From: JADGHX01 sp963837755
GTDB lineage: Bacteria; Pseudomonadota; Gammaproteobacteria; Steroidobacterales; Steroidobacteraceae
DNA length: 64,000 nt
NCBI GenBank assembly: GCA_963837755.1
Contig: CAWIOP010000005.1
Coordinates: forward strand, 1,045,893 to 1,109,892
Direction of reading: 5' to 3'
The position numbers and the translations under genes were made by a program. This document shows positions 48,687 through 57,849 of the stretch, piece after piece (position 1 is the stretch's first letter; every line of letters begins with the position of its first letter). Under the pieces are notes generated by a model. The model ran no database searches. It worked only from the letters and a program-made list of their open reading frames with translations, and was not told the origin of the DNA.

Positions 48687-51025
48687 ACGCTGCGCCTGCT
48701 GAGAACGCCGCTGTGCACGCCGCTACGCACGCATACGAAGTCGCGGTTCGCGCGCTGTGCGAGCTCACGGCGAAGCAGGGCGACCTCGACTTGCGTTTCA
48801 CGCCGTCGCCTTCAGCGCTCGAAGGCATGGCGGGGCATGCGGTCATCGCCTCCCGCCGCGGCAAGCGCTACGAAACGGAAATCACGCTGAGCGGCGAATA
48901 CCGGCAACTGCGTGTGCGAGGGCGCGCAGACGGCTACGATGCGGAGGCGAACCAGATCGAGGAGTTCAAGACCTATCGGGGCGATCTGGAGCGCATGCCG
49001 GAGAATCACCGCCACCTGCACTGGGCGCAGGTGAAGATCTACGGCTGGCTCCTGTGCCAGGCCCGCAATCTCACGAGCATCCGCCTCGCGCTCGTCTACT
49101 TCGACATCGCGAGCCAGCGCGAAACCGTCCTGGTCGAGCAGCAGTCCGCGGAATCGCTTCGCGTCTACTTCGAGCGCCAATGCGATCTGTTCCTGCGGTG
49201 GGCCGCTCGCGAGCTGGTCCATCGTGAAGCCCGCGATGCTTCACTGGCGAGTCTCACATTTCCGCATGCCTCGTTTCACGAGGGGCAACGCCAGCTCGCG
49301 GAGTCCGTCTATCGCTCGGTGAAAGCGGGGCGGTGTCTGCTGGCTCAAGCTCCCACGGGCATCGGTAAGACCATCGGCACTATTTTTCCGGTGCTGAAGG
49401 CCATGCCCACGGAACAGGTCGACAAGCTGTTCTTTCTCGTTGCGAAAACTTCCGGCCGCAGGCTTGCCCTGGATTCGCTCGCGCGGCTGCGCGAGCGCGA
49501 GCCCTCGATGCGTCTTCGTGTGCTCGAGCTGGTGGCGCGCGAGAAGGCGTGCGAGTACCCACAGAATGCCTGCTTCGGCGCATCCTGCCCGCTGGCCAAA
49601 GGCTTCTACGACCGGCTTCCGCAAGCACGCGAGGAAGCCGCGGCCTGCAACAACCTCGACCAGAAGACGGTGCGTGCCATCGCGCTCGGGCACCAGGTCT
49701 GCCCTTACTACCTGAGCCAGGAGCTCGCCCGCTGGTGCGACGTGGTGGTGGCTGACTACAACTACTACTTCGATTCCAGCGCCATGCTCTACGCGTTCAC
49801 GGTGCTGAACGACTGGCGCGTGGTGTTGCTCGCTGATGAGTCGCACAACCTCATCGAGCGCGGTCGCATGATGTACACAGCGTCCCTCACCCGTGAAGAC
49901 CTCACGGCTGCCAGAAGTGCCGCGCCGGCGGTTCTGCGCAAATCGCTCGACAAAGTGGGGCGCGGCTGGACCTCGGTGGTGAACGAACAGAGCGAGGACT
50001 ACAAAACCTACACCTCGATTCCAGACAAGTTTCTCGCCACGCTCCAGCAGTCAGTTTCCTCAATCACCGACTACATCAGCGAGAACCCGACCGCCGCGGG
50101 CGACGATTTGCAGCACTTCTACTTCAACGCCATGCAGTTCTGCCGGCTTGCGGAAGCATTCGATGCCAGCTCGCTCTTCGACATCACGCTTTCAGAGAAC
50201 GCTTCCGAGTTGTGCTTGAGAAATGTCATCCCCGGCAGGTTCCTCGCGCAAAGATTCGCTGCCGCACGCAGCGCCACGCTGTTCTCCGCCACGCTGAGCC
50301 CGCACGGGTTCTACAAAGACGTGCTGGGTTTGCCGCCCAACACCGCGGTGCTGGACGTGGGCTCGCCGTTCAGCGCAGACCAGCTTTCCGTGCGAATGGT
50401 GCGCTCCATCTCCACGCGTTACCGCGACCGCGCCCGCTCCGTCGCACCCATCGTCGATGTGCTCGCGTGCCAATACGCCGCGCGGCCGGGCAACTATCTC
50501 GCGTTCTTCAGCAGCTTCGACTATCTCGACCAGGTGGCTGACCTGTTCCGGTCCCGTCACCCCGAAGTCCCGGTCTGGCGACAATCCCGAAGAATGGCGG
50601 AGCCCGAGCGCGAGGCATTTCTCGCTCGCTTCGAGCCGGAGGGTCGCGGCATCGGTTTCGCGGTGCTCGGCGGGGCGTTCGCGGAGGGCATCGATCTGCC
50701 TGGCGACCGCCTCATCGGCGCATTCATTGCGACGCTCGGCCTGCCGCAGGTGAATCGCGTGAACGAGGAGATGCAGCAACGCATGGAGGCGCGCTTCGGC
50801 GCCGGCTACGAATACACCTACCTCTATCCCGGCCTGCAGAAAGTGGTGCAGGCGGCGGGGCGCGTCATCCGCACCACGTCGGATCGTGGTGTGCTCTACC
50901 TCATCGACGATCGATTCTCCGAAAGCCGCGTGCGCCGCCTGCTACCGAAGTGGTGGAGGGTAGATTCGCACCGGCCTGTGCAAACCCGCGTGACTATCGA
51001 CGGGCCGCGCCAGCCCGCCACGTAG
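48683..51025 (+). CDS. XPD/Rad3-type helicase with N-terminal PD-(D/E)XK domain
   Basis: 780 residues from a TTG at 48683 that overlaps the FAN1 stop (TTGA); no ATG fits. Residues 1-190 resemble a RecB/Cas4-type nuclease: LRVRGRADGYDAEANQIEEF then KTYRGD and HLHWAQVKIYGWLLC. The helicase follows: Walker A LAQAPTGIGKTIGTIFPVLK, four cysteines of an Fe-S cluster (EKACEYPQNACFGASCPLAK; HQVCPYY), DEAH-like LLADESHNLIERGR, then VLGGAFAEGIDLPGDRLIGA and QAAGRVIRTTSDRG. Fe-S superfamily 2 helicases unwind 5'-3'. With the FAN1-like partner this is probably a crosslink or replication-fork repair machine. Confidence 0.9.
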   Translation: MNAAPAENAAVHAATHAYEVAVRALCELTAKQGDLDLRFTPSPSALEGMAGHAVIASRRGKRYETEITLSGEYRQLRVRGRADGYDAEANQIEEFKTYRGDLERMPENHRHLHWAQVKIYGWLLCQARNLTSIRLALVYFDIASQRETVLVEQQSAESLRVYFERQCDLFLRWAARELVHREARDASLASLTFPHASFHEGQRQLAESVYRSVKAGRCLLAQAPTGIGKTIGTIFPVLKAMPTEQVDKLFFLVAKTSGRRLALDSLARLREREPSMRLRVLELVAREKACEYPQNACFGASCPLAKGFYDRLPQAREEAAACNNLDQKTVRAIALGHQVCPYYLSQELARWCDVVVADYNYYFDSSAMLYAFTVLNDWRVVLLADESHNLIERGRMMYTASLTREDLTAARSAAPAVLRKSLDKVGRGWTSVVNEQSEDYKTYTSIPDKFLATLQQSVSSITDYISENPTAAGDDLQHFYFNAMQFCRLAEAFDASSLFDITLSENASELCLRNVIPGRFLAQRFAAARSATLFSATLSPHGFYKDVLGLPPNTAVLDVGSPFSADQLSVRMVRSISTRYRDRARSVAPIVDVLACQYAARPGNYLAFFSSFDYLDQVADLFRSRHPEVPVWRQSRRMAEPEREAFLARFEPEGRGIGFAVLGGAFAEGIDLPGDRLIGAFIATLGLPQVNRVNEEMQQRMEARFGAGYEYTYLYPGLQKVVQAAGRVIRTTSDRGVLYLIDDRFSESRVRRLLPKWWRVDSHRPVQTRVTIDGPRQPAT

Positions 51026-51042
51026 GGGATCGCGAGCTCTTT

Positions 51043-51927
51043 TCAGCGCGGGTTGTCGTGGTGGGTGCCGTCCACGACGTGCTTCAGGTCCTGCTCCACG
51101 CAGGGCACGGGCTCCTGCAGCTCTTGTGACATCAGCGTCATTTTGCGAGGGCGCACTTTCCATGGCTCCGCGAGCACCGCCGGGTCGTATGCGGTGGCCT
51201 GCCACTCCATCGTGTCGCCGTTGCGCGTGAGCCGCTCAACTACGCGCAGATCGGTGGTGTGGAACGCGCCATCGTCCGTGAGCCACGTGTCTTCGTTGAA
51301 GCCGATGGTCTCCACGACGAGCGCATCGCCGTCCCAGTGGCCCACGGCATTGCCGAGGTAGCTTTCGTCCACGTCCTCGCGATGCTTGCGGCCGTCCGTG
51401 GGGATGACGCGCCAGAAGCTGCCCGACACATCGTCATAGAGAAACACCACTTCGCCGGGCCGCTGCACGATCTTGTCCGGCGGGCCAATGCGCGGCAGGC
51501 CGGGCGATTTGCAGCGGATGACCGGGTCTGTGTCGACCTGGCGCGCCTCCAGGTCTTTCACTTTCGCCACGAGCTCCGGCTTGTACTTCGGCCTGTCGGG
51601 TTGCATCGCCACGCGCGGTGCAGGCGCGCTGCCGCCACTGGCGGCTGGCGCGGCCGCCGGCTTGCAGCCGCTGATGCAGATGGAGCCGTCCTCGCCCTTC
51701 TGCGGTTTGATGAAGTCGTAGCCGCTGCCGTTGTCCCAGGAGCCGTTGAAGTCCGGGTGGCCGTCGGCGAGGCGAGCCACTTTCGCGGCCGTCTGCGCGG
51801 CTGGTGCCGCGGCCGCGTTCGGCGAAGTCGTGGCGGCCGCAGTGGCAGCCAACGAAAATCCCGTGATCGCGCACGATGCCGCAACCACAGCGATCAACCC
51901 AAAACGATTTCGCGCACGAGCGTTCAT
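51043..51927 (-). CDS. Exported hypothetical protein
   Basis: 294 residues, start at 51927 with SD AAAGGAA. Signal peptide (MNARARNRFGLIAVVAASCA, ITGFSLAATA). The mature protein has GHPDFNGSWDNGSGYDFIKP, then two close cysteines (ICISGCKP), RCKSPGLPRIGPPDKIVQRP, GEVVFLYDDVSGSFWRVIPT, then GNAVGHWDGDALVVETIGFN and ERLTRNGDTMEWQATAYDPA. The DGHPDF.G.W start and the HWDGDALVVET motif recur in paralogous exported proteins of steroid- and hydrocarbon-degrading proteobacteria. No biochemical role is known to me. It stands next to the DUF6152-like gene at 51961, and such genes are often neighbours. Confidence 0.82.
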   Translation of the reverse strand: MNARARNRFGLIAVVAASCAITGFSLAATAAATTSPNAAAAPAAQTAAKVARLADGHPDFNGSWDNGSGYDFIKPQKGEDGSICISGCKPAAAPAASGGSAPAPRVAMQPDRPKYKPELVAKVKDLEARQVDTDPVIRCKSPGLPRIGPPDKIVQRPGEVVFLYDDVSGSFWRVIPTDGRKHREDVDESYLGNAVGHWDGDALVVETIGFNEDTWLTDDGAFHTTDLRVVERLTRNGDTMEWQATAYDPAVLAEPWKVRPRKMTLMSQELQEPVPCVEQDLKHVVDGTHHDNPR

Positions 51928-51960
51928 GGGAGTTCCTTTGTATTGCGATCTACCGGGGCG

Positions 51961-52374
51961 TCAGCCCGGTGACTTTTCGGCCGCATCGGCCGCGAACTGG
52001 AAGACCTTCCCGTCCGGATAGGTGATCTTGATGATGTAGCCGAGGTGCGGGGTGCCGTCGCGCGCCGGGTGGGCCACGATGGTCACGGTCTCGCCGTGCC
52101 CCTTCAGCATCGACATGGACAGGCCGGCTTTACGCGCCATGCCCACCGGCACGCCTTCCAGGCGCCACGTGGCCGCCTTGTCCGCGGGCTCTTTCACGGC
52201 GAGCTCGATGTAGAGGTGCGGGTTCACCCAGTTCACCTTCGACACCACGCCGGCGACGGTCACGGTCTTGTGGACGTCGAACTGGCCGGCAACGGAGTGG
52301 TGGGCGCCGGCCATGGGCACGGCGGCGAAAAGCAGGCTCGACGCGAGCAGGCCCGCGGCAAATCGCATGGTCAT
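51961..52374 (-). CDS. DUF6152-like exported protein
   Basis: 137 residues with signal peptide (MTMRFAAGLLASSLLFAAVP) and SD AGGGGGATAG. The mature N-terminus AHHSVAGQFDVHKTVTVAGV, VSKVNWVNPHLYIELAV and later GVPVGMARKAGLSMSMLKGH match the family that starts 'HHSfa.FD..k.v.l.GtV....w.NPHa.i'. Two adjacent His after the cleavage site may bind metal. Function not known. It precedes the gene at 51043-51927 on the same strand by 33 bases, so they form a unit. Confidence 0.84.
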   Translation of the reverse strand: MTMRFAAGLLASSLLFAAVPMAGAHHSVAGQFDVHKTVTVAGVVSKVNWVNPHLYIELAVKEPADKAATWRLEGVPVGMARKAGLSMSMLKGHGETVTIVAHPARDGTPHLGYIIKITYPDGKVFQFAADAAEKSPG

Positions 52375-52539
52375 CGGCTATCCCCCTTGCTCGATGGCGC
52401 ATCTTGCCACTACCCAAGGGGATTAGTGAGCAGGCGACACGACGCCATCGCCACGTGCCGGGCAGCGGCCCTGCGATCGGGTGCCGACGGCTGCGTGGCA
52501 TACTCGCCCCCACTTCATGCGCGGGGGGCCGATCGAAGC

Positions 52540-53937
52540 ATGAGCCAGTACACACCGGAGGAGCAGCGGCTGCTGACCCCGGGCTATCGCGGACTGTTCC
52601 TCTTCTCGATGTTCCTGGTCTGCTGCTTCAACTTCGCGGATCGCGCCGTGTTCGCCGTGCTGGCGCAGACCATCAAGGTAGACCTCGAGCTCTCGGACCT
52701 GGAGCTGGGCCTGCTGCAGGGGTTCAGCTTCGCGCTGCTGTACGCGCTCTTCGGCATCCCCTTCGGCCGACTTTCCGAACGAGTGAGCCGCCTGACCATC
52801 GTGGTGGCCGCAACCGTTGTGTGGTCCGCCGCCACCGCGTTTTGCGGCATGGCGCAGAGCTTTGCGCACCTCATGCTCGCGCGGGTCGGCGTGGGCATGG
52901 GGGAAGCGGGCTTCATGCCGCCTACGAGCTCGCTCGTGGCCGACCACTTTCCGGCGAAGCGCCGCGCCTCCGCGATGTCGCTGATCATGCTCGGCACGCC
53001 CGCCGGAACGTTCCTCGGCGCGTTGATCGCCGGTTGGGTGGCGCATGAGCATAGTTGGCGCTTCGCGTTCTATGCACTGGGGCTGCCGGGCATCGCCGCG
53101 GCCGTGCTCGTGTACCTCGTGTTGCGCGAGCCACCGCGCGGCCTCGTAGACAATGTGCCGAAATCACCCGCGCCGGCGCCGAACCTTCGCGCGTTCGTGC
53201 GCGTGGTGATCGAGCGCCGCGCACTGCGCTATCTCATCATCGGCGGCTCCTTCGCGGGCTTCGTCATGACGTCGATATCCGCGTTCCTCAACGTGTTCCT
53301 GCAGCGAATGCATCATCTGCCCGTGCGTGAGTCCGGCGCGCTGTACGGAACGATCTCGGGGCTGTCCGTCGCCATCGGCCTGCTCATCGGCGCGTTCACG
53401 TCGGACTGGCTCGCCCAGAAGGACAGGCGCTGGTCCGTCTGGATCGCGATGGTCGGCCTGATCGGCGCACCGTTCATCTACTACTTCGCCTTCCGCCTCG
53501 AAGATGTGGCTCAGGCCGCCATACTGCTGACCGTGGCGGCCGCCGTGCTGCTGCTGTTCTATGGCCCCACGTACGGCATGATCCAGAACCTGCTGGAGCC
53601 GAAGATGCGCGCGTCGGGCATCGCGGTCTTCACAACGTTCTACACACTGGTGGGCGCGGGGCTCGGGCCCGCGTTTGTCGGATTCCTCAGCGATCGTCTT
53701 ACGCAACGCGCCTTCGGCGCGGAAAGCTTCCTGGCGAGCTGCCCCGGCGGTGTCGCGCCGAAGGGGTCGGCGCAGTCTCTCGTGGATGCCTGCTCGAACG
53801 CATCCGCGTACGGCATTCAGCAGGCGCTGACGGCGGCGGTCTGCGCGGCCTTCCTGGCTTGTGCCTGTTATTTCATGGCATCGCGCACGCTGAGGGACGA
53901 TCTCTACGTGCCGGCCCGGCCAGCGCCATCCACCTGA
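52540..53937 (+). CDS. Major facilitator superfamily transporter (Spinster-like)
   Basis: 465 residues, start MSQYTPEEQRLLTPGYRGLF. Twelve helices; the N-terminal motif NFADRAVFAVLAQTIKVDLE (where many related carriers have 'NxxDRxxlsvl') and GIPFGRLSERVSR (motif A) place it in the Spinster/hexuronate-like branch of MFS. Other landmarks: GVGMGEAGFMPPTSSLVADH and LGTPAGTFLGALIAGWVAHE. Such carriers flank TonB receptors in this kind of genome and often move organic acids or lipids. Regulation may be by the MarR gene 115 bases downstream. Substrate unknown. Confidence 0.9.
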   Translation: MSQYTPEEQRLLTPGYRGLFLFSMFLVCCFNFADRAVFAVLAQTIKVDLELSDLELGLLQGFSFALLYALFGIPFGRLSERVSRLTIVVAATVVWSAATAFCGMAQSFAHLMLARVGVGMGEAGFMPPTSSLVADHFPAKRRASAMSLIMLGTPAGTFLGALIAGWVAHEHSWRFAFYALGLPGIAAAVLVYLVLREPPRGLVDNVPKSPAPAPNLRAFVRVVIERRALRYLIIGGSFAGFVMTSISAFLNVFLQRMHHLPVRESGALYGTISGLSVAIGLLIGAFTSDWLAQKDRRWSVWIAMVGLIGAPFIYYFAFRLEDVAQAAILLTVAAAVLLLFYGPTYGMIQNLLEPKMRASGIAVFTTFYTLVGAGLGPAFVGFLSDRLTQRAFGAESFLASCPGGVAPKGSAQSLVDACSNASAYGIQQALTAAVCAAFLACACYFMASRTLRDDLYVPARPAPST

Positions 53938-54052
53938 TTTTTTGATTCGTACGCCGAAGAGCGGCCAGGCCGGTGGGCCGCCCGACATTGACCCGAGCTA
54001 TCGGCCGGCATTTCCGGCACTATACAGGTGACCAATTCGCCTGAGATTCGAT

Positions 54053-54577
54053 ATGAGAAAGAGCGCCAGACGCGCCAGTCTATTGGTTCATCGAGATCGT
54101 TTCGTCCCTTACCTGCTGGGCAGAATCAGCAGGGGCGTCGCCTCCGCGGCGTCCATCCTGTATCGCAGGCGGCTCGGGGTCGGCATCAACGACTCCCGCA
54201 TCGTCATCGTGCTGGCACGGCGGCCCCGCATCACGGCGAAAGATCTCAGCGAGGACACCTCGCTCAACAAGTCCGTCATCAGCCGTTCCCTGAGCACGCT
54301 GCGCTCCAAGGGCATCGTGCGCATCGACGAGCGCCATGGCCGGCGCGAAGTCGAGCTGACCGCCGCGGGCCGGGGCCTGCACAACCGCATCTCGCGGGTG
54401 GCGCTCGATCGCGAAGACCTCATGCTGAAGGGCTTCACGGCGAAGGAGCGCGCGACGCTCATCGACTACCTGCACCGGCTCATCAAGAACGTGCCCGACG
54501 CGAACGACTACGACCCCCTGTCGGGCCAGACCGCGCCGCGCACGACGCTTCGCACGCCGAAGAAATCTTCGCGCTAA
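54053..54577 (+). CDS. MarR-family transcriptional regulator
   Basis: 174 residues. A basic N-terminus is followed by the MarR winged helix: INDSRIVIVLARRPRITAKD, LSEDTSLNKSVISRSLSTLR (recognition helix) and the wing RSKGIVRIDERHGRREVELT AAG in two parts. It has an extra tail (YDPLSGQTAPRTTLRTPKK) of low complexity. MarR dimers bind palindromes and respond to phenolic or other ligands. It lies between the MFS and TonB-receptor genes, which are the likely targets. Confidence 0.88.
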   Translation: MRKSARRASLLVHRDRFVPYLLGRISRGVASAASILYRRRLGVGINDSRIVIVLARRPRITAKDLSEDTSLNKSVISRSLSTLRSKGIVRIDERHGRREVELTAAGRGLHNRISRVALDREDLMLKGFTAKERATLIDYLHRLIKNVPDANDYDPLSGQTAPRTTLRTPKKSSR

Positions 54578-54633
54578 CGCAATCGCCGAGGCCTCGCGGC
54601 GGTCTCCCACCTCAATGCCCGACGCGTGAAGCG

Positions 54634-54663
54634 TTGCTATAGCAACTGCCGTTGGGCTATAAG
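54634..54663 (+). promoter_or_regulatory. Sigma-70-type promoter of the second TonB receptor
   Basis: TTGCTA (54634-54639, four of six to consensus) and TATAAG (54658-54663, five of six) with an 18-base spacer. Predicted transcription start is about 30 bases before the ATG at 54702, leaving room for the SD AAGAGGGGG. The element CTATAGCAACTGCCGTTGGG contains a partial palindrome TTGCTATAGCAA (54634-54645), a possible operator overlapping the -35. Confidence 0.55.
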
Positions 54664-54701
54664 CTGCTGCAGACCGGCGAGAAGAATTTTGTAAGAGGGG
54701 G

Positions 54702-57065
54702 ATGATGATGCCGAAGTTACGTGCGGTAATCGGTTCGTTGTCGGCGCTTGCCGCAACATGGCCGGCCCTGGCGCAGGAGCCCAGTGGCGAATCCGGAGGC
54801 CTTCAAGAGGTGGTGGTCTCCGCGCAATACAAGGAAGAGCGCCTCCAGGAAACGCCGCTTTCGATCTCGGCATTTACGGCCGAGAATCTCGAGGCGCGCA
54901 ATCTCACCGACGTCACGCAGCTCGACGCCATGGTGCCCAACGCGGTGATCTCGCCGCTGGGCGCGGGCTACGGGTCGACCATTGCGGCATTCGTTCGTGG
55001 CATCGGCCTCGGCGACAACTCATTGTCGTTCGAGCCGGGTGTGCCCATCTATGTGGACGACGTCTACATGGGCCGGCCCCAGGGCACCATTCTCGACCTG
55101 CTCGACCTCGAGCGCGTTGAAGTGCTGCGCGGCCCGCAGGGCGCGCTGTTCGGCAAGAACGCCGTCGGCGGCGCCGTGCGCATGATCTCGAAGAAGCCCA
55201 AGGGCGATGGCAGCGGTTACATCGAGGCGGGCACGGGCTCGTTCGACCGCATCGACATCCGCGGCTCGTGGGATGTCTCCATCGTGCCGGACCGGCTCTT
55301 CGCCCGCTTCTCCGCCTCATCGAAGAAGAAGGACGGCTACTTCGACCTGCTCGACTACGAGTGCGTGAACGGCCCGGGCAGCCTCGGCAACGGCGGCGCG
55401 ACCGGCATTCCGGCGCAGGGCGTGCTGCCAATCAAGCTGCGCAGCCAGACCGGTCCCACCGATTCACGCGGCTGCGTGGTAGACCACCTTGGCGGGGAGA
55501 ACGTGCAGTCCGCCCGCGCGGCGTTCCGCTTCCTCGCGACCGACGCGCTGGAAGTGAACGTGATCGGCGACTACACCTACCAGAACCAGCAGGGCCCCGC
55601 GGACAAGTACACGTTCATCAACGGTGCGTTCGGCACCACGGCGACGTGGAACAACAACGTGGGCGTGCCTGTGTTCGGCCTGCCGTACGACGCCCGCTTC
55701 CTCACGAACGACCCGTACTCGGGCTATGGCAGTTTCGGCATCGACCCGCTCACGGGTCGCGACATTCCCAACGTGAACAAGGTGTCGCACTGGGGCCTGT
55801 CGGGCACCGTGGAATGGAAGCTCACGGACACCATCGGCCTCAAATTCATCAGCGCGTATCGCGACTTCAACAACTCCTTCGGGCGCGACTCGGATGGCTC
55901 GCCGCTGCCGGTGAACCCCACGTGGGATACCACCACGCACAAGCAGGCCACGCAGGAGGTGCAGCTGAGCGGCACGGCGTTCGACAAGCTCGACTGGACC
56001 ACCGGCGCGTTCTACTACGACGCCACGGACACGAACTCGGGCTTCGTCACGCTGTACCCGTATCTCGTGCAGATGCAGGACACGCACGACGTCCAGGACA
56101 CGAAGAACTGGGCGGTGTTCGTGCACGGCATCTACCACTGGACCGACAAGCTCAGCACCACCGTGGGCGTGCGTTACACCGACGACAAGAAGGACGTGAC
56201 GATCTTCCGGCAGAACTTCAATGGCGCCGTGCCCATCAACAACTCGCCACTGTCGTTCGGCTCCACACGCACATCGCCCAAGGTGGGCGTCGACTACAAG
56301 TGGACCGACTCGCTCATGACGTACGCGCTGTACTCCGTGGGCTTCCGCGGCGGTGGCTTCGGGCCGCGGCCGTCGAACGCGTTGCAGCTCTCGTCCTTCG
56401 AGCCTGAGGATCTCGACAACTATGAAATCGGCGTCAAGAGCGAGTTGTTCGACCGTCGCGTGCGCCTCAATGGCGACGTGTTCTACAGCCTCTACACGAA
56501 CCAGCAGATCGGCGTGCAGGACTGCCTTCCGTGCACACCGGTGCGTGTTCCGTGGTTTCGCACCATCAACGCGGGCAAGTCGCGCATCTGGGGCGTCGAG
56601 GCCGAGCTGAACGCGGCGCCGACGGACCGGCTGCAGGTGGAGGCCTCGCTGGGCTACATCAACTACCTGCTCACGGACTACACAGGGATTACGCTGCGTC
56701 CGACCCTGCCGAACGGTGACCGTTACTACCCGAACCGCACTCCGAAGTGGAACTACGGGGTCGGGATGCAGTACGAGTTCCCGATGGGTGAGGCGGGCTC
56801 GATTCGGCCGCGTTTGGACTACACGCACCAGTCGAAGATCTACTTCAACAACAGCGGCGGCATCCAGGAGGCCTATGGCCTGCTGAGCGCGCGGCTCACG
56901 TGGGAGTCGAGCGATGCGAAGTGGTCCACCGCGTTCTTCGGCAGCAACCTGACCGACGAGCAGTACTTCGACGGCAAGCTGGCACTGCAGGCGGCCCTGG
57001 GCCGCGAGCAGGGCAATATTGCCGCCCCACGCCAGTGGGGAGTGTCTTTCCGGCGTACGTTCTAA
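54702..57065 (+). CDS. TonB-dependent receptor, siderophore/lipid-type length
   Basis: 787 residues; the first of three consecutive ATG codons is taken as the start, after SD AAGAGGGGG. Signal peptide (PKLRAVIGSLSALAATWPAL), TonB box region (LQEVVVSAQYKEERLQETPL), plug (FVRGIGLGDNSLSFEPGVPI; YVDDVYMGRPQGTILDLLDL; ERVEVLRGPQGALFGKNAVG; GAVRMISKKP) and a 22-strand-size barrel ending SFRRTF. This is the common 'iron complex outermembrane receptor' architecture, frequently used by oligotrophs for organic substrates. Its neighbours (MFS, MarR) suggest an organic compound rather than iron. A strong hairpin follows the stop. Confidence 0.93.
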   Translation: MMMPKLRAVIGSLSALAATWPALAQEPSGESGGLQEVVVSAQYKEERLQETPLSISAFTAENLEARNLTDVTQLDAMVPNAVISPLGAGYGSTIAAFVRGIGLGDNSLSFEPGVPIYVDDVYMGRPQGTILDLLDLERVEVLRGPQGALFGKNAVGGAVRMISKKPKGDGSGYIEAGTGSFDRIDIRGSWDVSIVPDRLFARFSASSKKKDGYFDLLDYECVNGPGSLGNGGATGIPAQGVLPIKLRSQTGPTDSRGCVVDHLGGENVQSARAAFRFLATDALEVNVIGDYTYQNQQGPADKYTFINGAFGTTATWNNNVGVPVFGLPYDARFLTNDPYSGYGSFGIDPLTGRDIPNVNKVSHWGLSGTVEWKLTDTIGLKFISAYRDFNNSFGRDSDGSPLPVNPTWDTTTHKQATQEVQLSGTAFDKLDWTTGAFYYDATDTNSGFVTLYPYLVQMQDTHDVQDTKNWAVFVHGIYHWTDKLSTTVGVRYTDDKKDVTIFRQNFNGAVPINNSPLSFGSTRTSPKVGVDYKWTDSLMTYALYSVGFRGGGFGPRPSNALQLSSFEPEDLDNYEIGVKSELFDRRVRLNGDVFYSLYTNQQIGVQDCLPCTPVRVPWFRTINAGKSRIWGVEAELNAAPTDRLQVEASLGYINYLLTDYTGITLRPTLPNGDRYYPNRTPKWNYGVGMQYEFPMGEAGSIRPRLDYTHQSKIYFNNSGGIQEAYGLLSARLTWESSDAKWSTAFFGSNLTDEQYFDGKLALQAALGREQGNIAAPRQWGVSFRRTF

Positions 57066-57084
57066 TATCGATCGATGCAGTAAC

Positions 57085-57112
57085 CCGGGGCCGGCCGCCA
57101 GGCCGGCCCCGG
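57085..57112. terminator. Bidirectional hairpin between convergent genes
   Basis: Perfect 12-bp stem CCGGGGCCGGCC / GGCCGGCCCCGG with loop GCCA. It lies 19 bases after the receptor stop and 69 bases from the stop of the minus-strand gene at 57182. The flanks (TTCATT on one side, TTACTG on the other) are only weakly T-rich, so it may act in both directions with modest efficiency. Confidence 0.6.
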
Positions 57113-57181
57113 TTCATTGAAGGGAACCGGTTGCCGGGCCTGCTGTCGGAGAGCCCGAGAACATACAGTCGACTTCAGGCG

Positions 57182-57848
57182 TCAGTCCGGGCTTTTGTAG
57201 CGATCGGCCATGAACGAGTAGTAGATGTAACCGAACCGCGCGTACCAGTCGCGCTCGCCGAAGTTCTCCTCCTCGCACTTGCCGAGCGCGTGCAGGGAGG
57301 TCTCCAGGCCCTCCATCCACTCTTCATACTTCGTGTTGTAGGTCTTGCGAAGTTTGGCGACGGCTTTTTCGATCTCCGGCTTGGCATCGAGCGACCACTT
57401 CAGGCCGCCGACACCAAACGACGAAGAGGCCGTGTCGCCGAACGCGATCGCCTTCTTCGCGTACTGGATGGTGCCGTTCGCGATGCCGCGGCCCTTGTCG
57501 AGCGAGAAGCGATAGAAGTTGATGTCCTTCACCGCCTTCTCATAGCACGCGTTGCACTCTTCGGACTCCGCGCAGGCCGATGGAATCTCCGGCGACCCTG
57601 GCGGACTGTAGTCCGGGTCGAACTGGCGGTCGTCGGGCGTCAGCGCGTCGTGCGCGGCGCTGAACTCCTCCCAGCTCTCGTAGATCTGCACGATGTCTCC
57701 GCCCAGCTTCGTGCCCGTCTCGATGCCTTGCTCGAGAATCCTTGGCGAGGCCTTCGAGCGAATCCGCCGCTTGCGCCGCTTGCGCGAAGCCGATGAGGCC
57801 GCAGAGCAGGGCGACGGCGAGTTGCGCGTGCGAACAGGTTTTCTTCAT
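57182..57848 (-). pseudogene. Exported hypothetical protein with a frameshift after its signal peptide
   Basis: The ATG at 57848 begins a good signal peptide (MKKTCSHAQLAVALLCGLIG, FAQAAQAADSLEGLAK) and then the frame degenerates into arginine-rich sequence. The second frame continues RILEQGIETGTKLGGDIVQI YESW and reads on as clear protein: AAHDALTPDDRQFDPDYSPP, SACAESEECNACYEKAVKDI, WMEGLETSLHALGKCEEENF, ending MADRYKSPD. One inserted or two lost bases near 57735-57750 separate them; restored length is about 220 residues. The Cys-rich part (CAESEECNACYEKA) suggests a disulfide or metal site. Its start is one base after the stop of the gene at 57850, so an operon with the next two genes is likely. 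Confidence 0.75.
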
Positions 57849-57849
57849 C

